From: Fremontodendron californicum
Taxonomy: Eukaryota; Streptophyta; Magnoliopsida; Malvales; Malvaceae
Direction: 5' to 3'
Assembly (NCBI GenBank): GCA_030761205.1
Contig: JAULJL010000048.1
Location: forward strand, 1,426,001 to 1,490,000
Length of the DNA stretch: 64,000 nt
The position numbers and the translations under genes are program-made. The notes below the pieces were generated by a model. That model was given only the letters and a program-made list of their open reading frames with translations, ran no database searches and had not been told where the DNA came from. Shown piece by piece: positions 57,623 through 64,000 of this stretch. How positions within the stretch are numbered: position 1 is the stretch's first letter; every line of letters starts with the position of its first letter.

Positions 57623-57982
57623 AAGGCGTTTAAGCCGTTTCTGGACGTAAAACCAGAGGAAGATGTGAGCCACAATCACAACTACAATAAATGACTTCTC
57701 AGCTTTTGGTTTGATTTGCAATAACTTTATTTTGGTTTAATTTACGTGTAGTTCGATTTGTGTAATTATTCTCGTTTTTTTTTATTTGTCTTTTACGGTT
57801 GATTTTTTCTTCTCTTTTTGATTTTCTTCCTGAAATCACGCAAAAATCTTTTGTTAGGTTAACATTTTCTTCTGACAGGTCAGATACACTTTCGGCGACA
57901 TTATTACTCTTGTCTGATTCACTACTCAGTCCTCTATATATTACACCATGTACTCATTCTCTTTTAGGCACTCGAAAAAAAA
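57623..57982 (+). other. Spacer before the LOG ORF with TATA-like and acceptor-like signals
   Basis: It contains CTATATATTA (57,934-57,943), an upstream ATG at 57,948 that opens an overlapping out-of-frame reading into the LOG ORF, and CATTCTCTTTTAG (57,955-57,967), which looks like a 3' splice site 15 bases before the LOG ATG. Splicing there would remove the upstream ATG. Confidence 0.45.
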
Positions 57983-58630
57983 ATGGAAAGTACTTCATCC
58001 CAGCGCATTAAAAAAATTTGTGTCTTTGGAGGTGCTTATCCAGGGAAAAATAACATATTCGCTGATGAAGCCATAAGAGTTGGAGTAATACTTGCCCAAC
58101 AAAAGATCCACTTGATTTATGGAGGCGGTAGTACGGGTTTAATGGGAGCAGTCGCTACAGCAGCACACGCCGGAGGAAGTCCAGTTCTAGGAATCGTGCC
58201 AAAACTATTCACAAGTTTTTGTGGACCTACCGTGGGTAAAGAAATACAAGTCTGGAGTGTCCCTGAACGGATAACAATCATGTACCATTCTGCCGATGCA
58301 TTCATTGCTTTACCAGGAGGTCTGGGTACATTGGAAGAAATAGCTTGCGTGGCTTCTTGGTCATCTTTGGTCACAAATAAGAAACCCATTGGTTTGCTTA
58401 ATATTAATGGTTATTTTAGTAATTTGCTTTCATATTTAGATAATGCTGTGGATAATGGATTCATGTTTTCAGAGGCAAGGAGAACCATAATTTCTGCTAC
58501 AACCATTGAAGATTTACTCAAAAAGCTCCAAGCTTATGAGTGTTTATCTGCTACGGTTGTTTCGCAAACGCTCGGAAAAAGAAAAAGAGATATGGACGAG
58601 CAAGGAGTGGATTGCACTTTGTCTTTGTGA
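57983..58630 (+). CDS. LOG: LOG-family cytokinin riboside 5'-monophosphate phosphoribohydrolase, 215 aa
   Basis: LOG enzymes release active cytokinin base from its nucleotide in one step in the plant cytosol/nucleus. The ORF starts MESTSSQRIKKICVFGG, like plant LOGs, and shows the nucleotide-binding YGGGSTGLMG (46-55), the catalytic Arg96 (in VPERITIM), DAFIALPGG (105-113) and the signature PGGLGTLEE (111-119), then KPIGLLNINGYFSNLLSYLD. Length is normal for plant LOGs (about 210-240 aa). It is intronless, whereas plant LOG genes have several introns, so it looks copied from mRNA. Departures: Gly where FCGS-type Cys is usual (aa 16), AYP after it, and Ile97 where Lys usually follows the catalytic Arg. 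The C-terminus has a KRKR basic patch (199-202). Intact frame inside a retrotransposon suggests recent capture or selection. Confidence 0.88.
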   Translation: MESTSSQRIKKICVFGGAYPGKNNIFADEAIRVGVILAQQKIHLIYGGGSTGLMGAVATAAHAGGSPVLGIVPKLFTSFCGPTVGKEIQVWSVPERITIMYHSADAFIALPGGLGTLEEIACVASWSSLVTNKKPIGLLNINGYFSNLLSYLDNAVDNGFMFSEARRTIISATTIEDLLKKLQAYECLSATVVSQTLGKRKRDMDEQGVDCTLSL

Positions 58631-60713
58631 CATTATCTAACATTTTGTTTGTTGTGTCTCAGTTATAATAAGTGGTTAGCAACCTCTGCAGGTAATATCT
58701 CCTAAATTCTACCTTTAGTAGGGGGTAAGGGACATATTTTCCTAAAAAAAAAAAAAAAAAATTGATGTGTTTGAAGCCATTTAGAAGTATTCATTTTGAA
58801 CAAGGTCTGAGTAAGGGAGACTTGAGACATACCTTGTCAGCTTGATTTCTTCTTTTCAAAAACAAAAAAATAATAATAAAAAAAAAGTTTGTTGTGTTTT
58901 AAGCAATTTAGAAATATTCATTCTGAACAAGGTCTGAGTAAGGGAGACTTGAGACATACCTTGTCAGTTTGATTTTAATCTTTTTATGTTTACTTGTTAA
59001 TTTTTGTTTAGTATTTTAGGACTATTTAGGTTGCATGAGTTTGTTTTGTTTTGAGTCTTAGTTGTTCCTATTCTTATGTTATTAGTTCTTTTCTCTTACA
59101 CATGATTCTTTCATTTGGGTTAATAGACTTACATTGAGGACAATGTAAGAATTAAGTGTGGGGGGAATGATTTAGGATTTCTTTTATTTTTGTCTACTAT
59201 TTTTTTTATGAGTCTTTATTATTATTATTATTATTATTTTTAGTGTGTTTTAGTTCCTTTTTAATACAATGATGAGATATGAATTGCATAAGTCTAAAAC
59301 AGATTTATTAGTGAGAAGATTTTCATGAGAATTGAGCTTGATGTCAACCTTTTTATGAGCCAATGTTAATATGATATGTTGATTGAGAAAGAAGCATGTT
59401 TAGACTTAATCTGACTTGTATAATCATCCTTGTGAGTTTTTGAGCCTATAATGATTGATGCATTATACAAATCAATCTAATTTCTTTCTTGAGTGCTCTT
59501 ATGATTACATGATTCTCTAGAACTTGCTTTAAACCGTTTGAGACTATATTGATACATGTGACAACATGAATATGATAGAGGCATTAGGATTATAACCAGA
59601 GCCAAACAGCCATCCATTATTAATGTTCCAAGAGAACACACCCTTAGTGAACCAATTTGAGCCTACATTGAATAAGCTATCTCTTTGGTAACCATAACTT
59701 GTCCCTAACCTAAATATACTTATATCTTTACCTTTGTTCCAAAGATGAATTAGCATGTTTTGAGACAAGTTGCAAAGACAAGGAAGATTTATTGAAAATT
59801 TGGGTTAGAAACAAGAAATAAGTGTGGGGGGAAAAGAAAGAAAAAAGTCAAGAGAAAAAGAAAGGGATCATTGTCAAATACATTCCCATATTAAAAAAAA
59901 AAAAAAAAAACTTCTCTTGAACTTCTAGTTAAAGTAAAAAAAAAAAAGATGTTACAAAGTTGGTTAGAATGATGCAAAAGCTCAACATGAATATTTAGCC
60001 TATGTTATTATGTGCTTTATAAGAGTTTTGAGAAGTTTTATTTGTATGATCTTTTTATGTCTCTAAACTTTATGAACTCTTTGGAACCTTTGTGATATCT
60101 TTATCCTTTTGTTCTTCAACCACATTACAAACCCCTTGGCCCCATTACAACCTTGATTAAAGACCTCTTGATTCATGAAGTTGTATGATCTAAATAGTGG
60201 AGAATAGGTGGACAAGCAAGAATATGGTAGAACTGTTTTCATGAGATTGATTGAGTGTAAACTCTTCACCACTACTTTAAAGAGTGAAAATCATGAGGGT
60301 ATCCCATGTGAGTAGTTGAGATTAAGTTTGAATATGCACTATTTTGATTGAAATATGTTATGTTAATATTGGCTTAACTCAAACAATTTACATTCAAGCA
60401 TGATTTTTTGTGAAATTCTTTAAGCTATTGATTAGTTTATAAGACTTGTTCAAAGATTGTCTCTAATTTGTATTGAAAGGATTAGGAATAAATATTTTTA
60501 GTATATGTAGTTTATTTATATTTTAGTTTTTCAATGTTTGTGGGTATCGTTCTAGTAAACCCTCACGAGACTAAACTCGTCCACTAGGGACACCTAGGGG
60601 TTTAAAGGCTTGTGTCACATGCCAAGTGCCACCGTGATTTCCTACGAAAGTGGATTAGATTAGATTTTCTTATTTTATTTTTATTTGATTTTGCTCGAGG
60701 ACTAGCAAAAAGC
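58631..60713. other. Non-coding 3' part of the nested element
   Basis: It holds a tandem pair (about 58,765-58,855 and 58,885-58,975) sharing GAACAAGGTCTGAGTAAGGG and AGACTTGAGACATACCTTGTC. It also holds the copy of the 56,690 segment at 59,010-59,180, a (TTA)n run at 59,216-59,240, and further purine-rich AAGTGTGGGGGGAA tracts at 59,153 and 59,819. I read no pol or env domain on either strand. Confidence 0.75.
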
Positions 60714-60725
60714 TAAGTGTGGGGG
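60714..60725 (+). promoter_or_regulatory. Polypurine tract of the nested element
   Basis: AAGTGTGGGGGT-type tract two bases before the 3' LTR. It is the site expected to prime plus-strand DNA synthesis. Confidence 0.7.
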
Positions 60726-60727
60726 TG

Positions 60728-62787
60728 TGATAACTTGTATAATTATATAGTTTTTAGTTATGTTTTATTATTTTTTTGTGTCAAATACGAGTTATTATTG
60801 TTTAGTCTAATTGTGTTTATGATCTTTTATATTTTTATGTAATTTGGTGTTTTTCACAAGTTTCTTTGAGTGATTTCAGATTACTAGAATTAAGGGCAAA
60901 TCCAGTTCAGTTCCAGTTCCGACACCTTTTGCCATATCAGCTATATCTGGAGTTTCACTGAAGCAATAAGGCTGAAATTTGTATCCGTGCAACGCTAAGA
61001 GGCATATCTATCTTTTTCATGTTTTACACTTCTTGAAACGGAGTCGTTTTCCCTAGCGAAATCGACCATCAAGTTGGCTGATGTGCAATGACGTCTGTGC
61101 TGACCTGTTTTCGTATTTTGCCCATATCGGCTTATCCACATCAGCAAATGAGCTGATTTCAATGGCTATGGATCCGTAACTGATACGGGAACATTTTTCT
61201 AGAAGACCATATGATCAGATCAGGCCTCTAATATTGACGAAATCGACCATCAAGTTGGCTGATGTGCAATGATGTCTGTGCTGACCTGTTTTCGTATTTT
61301 GCCCATATATGCTTATCCACATCAGCAAATGAGCTGATTCCAACGGCTATGGATCCGTAACTGATAGGGGAACCTTTTTCTAGAAGACCATGTGATCAGA
61401 TAAGGCCTGCAAAATTGACAAAATCGACCATCAAGTTGGCTGATCAAAATCGTCATGTATGACGAAAATTGTTAGAAAATGCACCCACCTATTATACCTA
61501 CCTTTGAAATTTGTAAAGCTTGTCTCTTGTCATTTAGCCCTCCAAAATGTGTATAAATAGAGGGCCTTGGATGATTGTAAGGGATCATATTGTACATAGG
61601 TAGGATATTAGCCATTGTAATAAAATTCTCTAAGTTTTCTTCTTCTTTCTTTTCTCTAGTTTTGTTTTTCTTTAGAAAGAGCAAGAGGTTGGATAATTAA
61701 TATTCTTCTTCTTCTTCTTTCTTTCTTTCTTTTATTTTCTTCTTAGATTCTATTTAATTTTATGTTTATAATGCCTATGCTAGGCTAAACTTCTATTTGG
61801 TTAAGGGTGATTTCAAAGCCCTAGACATGTTTTGTGATTGATTTTTAGATTCTATCTATCATTAATTTTCTATCAAAGTTGCTTATGTTCTTCTACAAGA
61901 ATTGTTCATGATGTTGTCTTGATTTATTTAGGTGTACAACTAGATAGATCTTGATAATTATCTATTGCTAGTTTAGGAGTCTTGATCCGTGTAATTGTCT
62001 TGATTTCCTATTCATAAGTGGCAATTTGTGATTAATGATTATGGTCAAGTTTTCAATAATTGCAAAGTGGAACATAACCTAAGTTGAACAATCCGAGCTT
62101 ATGTGTTTGTTGCTTAGATCAACCTATCTTTCTCATCATAAAGCTGCCATTAAATTGAATTTAGAGAGCTTATTCTAGGTTGTTTAATGGTTAGAGATTA
62201 AATAGAGAGCTTGTTCTATTTAACGACAAACTAAGGAAAGATTGGGGTAACAGAGCTTGTTGTTATCTACGGTTGTTAACTTTGATAGTTGGTTGATATT
62301 GATAGATCTGAAATTGATTCTTAATGATGTCTAGTGGTGGAGAATGAAACCTTAACCATATTTTTCATATTTAATTCTTCTTACTTACTTGTTTTCTTAC
62401 TTTTAGTTTGCTTATTTTTTTATATTTATTTTTATTGGCTGGTTATACCGCCTAATTTGTATATTAACTTTGTTTTATTTTTATTGGCTGGTTATACCGC
62501 CTAATTTAGTATATATATTTTTATTGGCTGGTTATACCGCATAATTTAGTATATATATTTTTATTGGCTGGTTATACCGCCTTGCATCTTATTCTTATTA
62601 TTTACTTAGTTTAAATCTGGCTTCAAAAACCCCTTTTCTTTTATTGTTTTCTTTGAACGTAAGTTATAAACTAATAACTCATAAATTAAAACCCAATCCC
62701 TGAGGACTCGACCCTTGCTAATCATTATACTTACAATTGATCTTTTTAGTGCAAGGTTAAATAAGATACACTCTTTTGGGTGCATCA
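60728..62787 (+). repeat. 3' LTR of the nested element (2,060 bp)
   Basis: Same length and edges as the 5' LTR. By eye it differs at about eleven positions, for example GGGACAATTTG versus GGGAACATTTT, GATTCC versus GATTTC, and CCGCCTAATT versus CCGCATAATT in one 40-bp unit. It is followed by the GGCAC target copy (62,788-62,792). Confidence 0.95.
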
Positions 62788-62792
62788 GGCAC

Positions 62793-64000
62793 GCTCAACA
62801 CGATGTTCAGTGTTTGATCGTTTGAGCATTCAATCATCACGAAGGTCAGTTTTTGAACGAATGGGAGAAAAATGCAGTGACGTTTATGTAAGTAAACCAA
62901 TTTCCATTCAGTCAAGGCTTGGAAGTGTGTACTCTAAAGAAGTTAACTGTGGTCGAAAAAGAAAGTCTTCCACTTTAAAGGAATCAAGGGATTTTCACAG
63001 CAAAATTCCTTCTCGAATGGAAAAGCAAAGCGAATGGAAGGTAACTACTGGTGAAGTTTTAAAGGCTAGAAAGCACACAGTGGTTATAACCAAATCAGTC
63101 TCATCCTCAGAGGAAGAAGAACTTGAAGAAACAGAAATCTTTACTTCTAACCATGTATCTGTAAAGGAAACTGGTGAAAAATCTCAAGAGGAAGAAGCCC
63201 AAGAAGCCCAAGAAGCCCCTTCATCTTTTGAAGAAGGAAATCAAGCTACTATTGACGAACTAAAGGAGGTTAACATCAGTACTAGTGAAGATCCACGACC
63301 GGTCTTTATTAATGCTTGCTTACCACCAGAAGAAGAAAAAGCCTATCTTGATCTTTTGATAGAGTATCGAGATATCTTTGCTTGGACTTACAAAGAGATG
63401 CCGGGACTTGATCCAAAAGTAGCTATGCATCATCTGGCTGTCAAGAAAAGTGTCCGACCTATCAAACAAGCTCAACGACGCTTCCATCCTGACTTGATCC
63501 CCCAAATTGAAGCTGAGGTCAATAAGCTCATCAAAGCTGGCTTTATTAGAGAAGTCAAGTATCCCACTTGGATCTCAAATATTGTTCTAGTGAGAAAGAA
63601 AAATGGTCAACTTCGAGTTTGTGTAGATTTTCGAGACTTGAACAATGCTTGTCCAAAGGACGACTTTCCTCTCCCTATAACAGAAATAATGGTTGATGCT
63701 ACAACTGGCCATGAAGCTTTGTCATTTATGGATGGATCGTCTAGTTATAATCAAATTCGTATGGCTCCAAGAGATGAAGAACTTACCACATTTCGAACTC
63801 CAAAAGGAATATACTGTTACAAAGTTATGCCGTTTGGGTTAAAGAATGCAGGGGCTACTTATCAAAGAGCAATGCAAAAGATCTTTGATGATATGCTTCA
63901 CAAAAATGTCGAATGTTATGTTGATGACTTGGTAGTGAAGTCAAAGGAAAAATCCAATCATCTTGCTGATCTTCGCCAAGTGTTTGAAAGATTGCGTAGA
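62793..64000 (+). pseudogene. Outer pol continued: protease-RT linker and reverse transcriptase, runs off the window
   Basis: After the right target copy the frame continues exactly in phase with 53,239-53,416, and I see no stop to the window end. A linker with repeated SVFDRL/SVFERM phrases and a Glu/Ser-rich stretch leads to the RT. RT motifs: RRFHPDLIPQIEAEVNKLI, FIREVKYPTWISNIVLV, VCVDFRDLNNACPKDDFPLP, SSYNQIRMAPRDEELTTF, YCYKVMPFGLKNAGATYQ and the catalytic YVDD at 63,917-63,928. All catalytic positions visible are intact. It is inactive only because of the nested insertion and, possibly, the upstream TAG. Confidence 0.85.

Larger units (their letters stand above)
53417..62787 (+). mobile_element. 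Complete non-autonomous Athila-like LTR retrotransposon carrying a LOG gene
   Basis: The element is 9,371 bp, with identical-length 2,060-bp LTRs, a primer site at 55,483-55,500, a polypurine tract at about 60,714-60,725 and a GGCAC target duplication. Three intact plus-strand ORFs follow one another: a gag remnant (55,612-56,550), a Cys-rich basic protein (57,086-57,622) and a LOG-family protein (57,983-58,630). I find no protease, RT, RNase H or integrase coding sequence in the interior, so it must be mobilised in trans. Eleven LTR differences by eye (about 0.5%) point to a recent insertion. The primer site and the gag C-terminal phrases tie it to the Athila lineage. The region after the LOG ORF (58,631-60,713) is non-coding. 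Confidence 0.92.
48976..64000 (+). mobile_element. Tat-lineage gypsy element, interrupted by a nested element, runs past the window
   Basis: On the plus strand: a 5' LTR (about 48,976-50,141), a primer site, a long gag-protease frame, then the pol frame, which is split at 53,416 by the insertion 53,417-62,787 and resumes at 62,793. RT phrases (VCVDFRDLNNACPKDDFPLP, ECYVDDLVVKS) are of the Tat lineage. The element looks young: the gag-pro and pol frames are open apart from one TAG at their junction. The 3' part, including RNase H, integrase and the 3' LTR, lies beyond the window. Confidence 0.85.

Noticed and set aside
57154..57675. 173-codon minus-strand frame opposite the Cys-rich ORF
   Set aside because: Shadow frame; the plus-strand reading has the ordered basic and Cys motif and an acceptor-like tract before its ATG.
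57983..58630. LOG ORF as an ordinary host gene that merely lies near transposons
   Set aside because: It sits between two matching LTRs with a target duplication, on the same strand as the element, and is intronless.
58631..60713. Hidden env or pol gene in the 3' part of the nested element
   Set aside because: No frame longer than about 75 codons and no recognisable motif on either strand.
61472..61684. 70-codon minus-strand frame present identically at 54,161-54,373
   Set aside because: It is duplicated only because it lies in both LTRs of the nested element; non-coding LTR sequence.

Overview
This is nuclear DNA from a flowering plant, most likely a eudicot. It holds three multi-intron host genes with canonical plant splice sites, chloroplast and cell-wall proteins, many small DNA transposons, and nested Ty3/gypsy and Ty1/copia LTR retrotransposons. 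The small-repeat family with ends like CTATGTTACTCGGACTC made me think of Malvaceae, but that is a weak guess. There are no rRNA genes, intact tRNA genes or CRISPR arrays.

Layout. (1) 1-17,600 is a graveyard of nested retroelements, nearly all on the minus strand: a decayed Tekay/Del-type chromovirus (1,896-9,643, with a 2.9-kb LTR), a second LTR fragment of the same family (9,644-10,948), a Tat-lineage gypsy remnant with a 746-bp LTR (10,949-14,076), and the copia element into which the Tat element inserted (14,077-17,583). (2) 17,600-20,100 is a degenerate Q/P-rich repeat region plus MITE-like repeats. (3) 20,116-31,363 (minus) is an 18-exon FY gene, coding for a WD40 factor of pre-mRNA 3'-end processing; its introns carry a complete 329-bp TRIM, a 570-bp hAT-type MITE and tandem duplications. 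(4) 32,867-37,829 is a probable 4.96-kb solo LTR with a 5-bp target duplication. (5) 39,113-43,133 (minus) is a 7-exon chloroplast ABC1-like kinase gene (ABC1K3 type). (6) 44,483-46,964 (plus) is a two-exon pectinesterase gene with a PMEI pro-region; its intron is partly duplicated and carries a false copy of the exon 2 start. (7) From about 48,980 to the window end lies a fairly young Tat-lineage gypsy element. Its pol frame is interrupted at 53,416 by a complete second LTR retrotransposon (53,417-62,787).

The most interesting object is that inner element. It has two 2,060-bp LTRs that differ at about eleven positions by eye, a perfect GGCAC target duplication, a PBS of the tRNA-Asp type and a polypurine tract. 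I see no protease, reverse transcriptase, RNase H or integrase in it. Its 5.25-kb interior carries three intact ORFs: an Athila-like gag remnant (312 aa), a basic cysteine-rich 178-aa protein resembling the nucleic-acid-binding proteins of flexi-type plant RNA viruses, and an intronless 215-aa LOG-family protein (cytokinin riboside 5'-monophosphate phosphoribohydrolase) that keeps the family's key motifs. Polypyrimidine-AG tracts just upstream of the second and third ATGs suggest expression by splicing from the LTR transcript. I infer a recently active, non-autonomous retrotransposon that carries a captured hormone-activating enzyme and a possibly virus-derived RNA-binding protein.

Limits: exon boundaries were worked out by hand from splice sites and reading-frame continuity. 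Family names rest on recognised motifs, not on searches. Small-repeat boundaries are approximate unless a target duplication is given.
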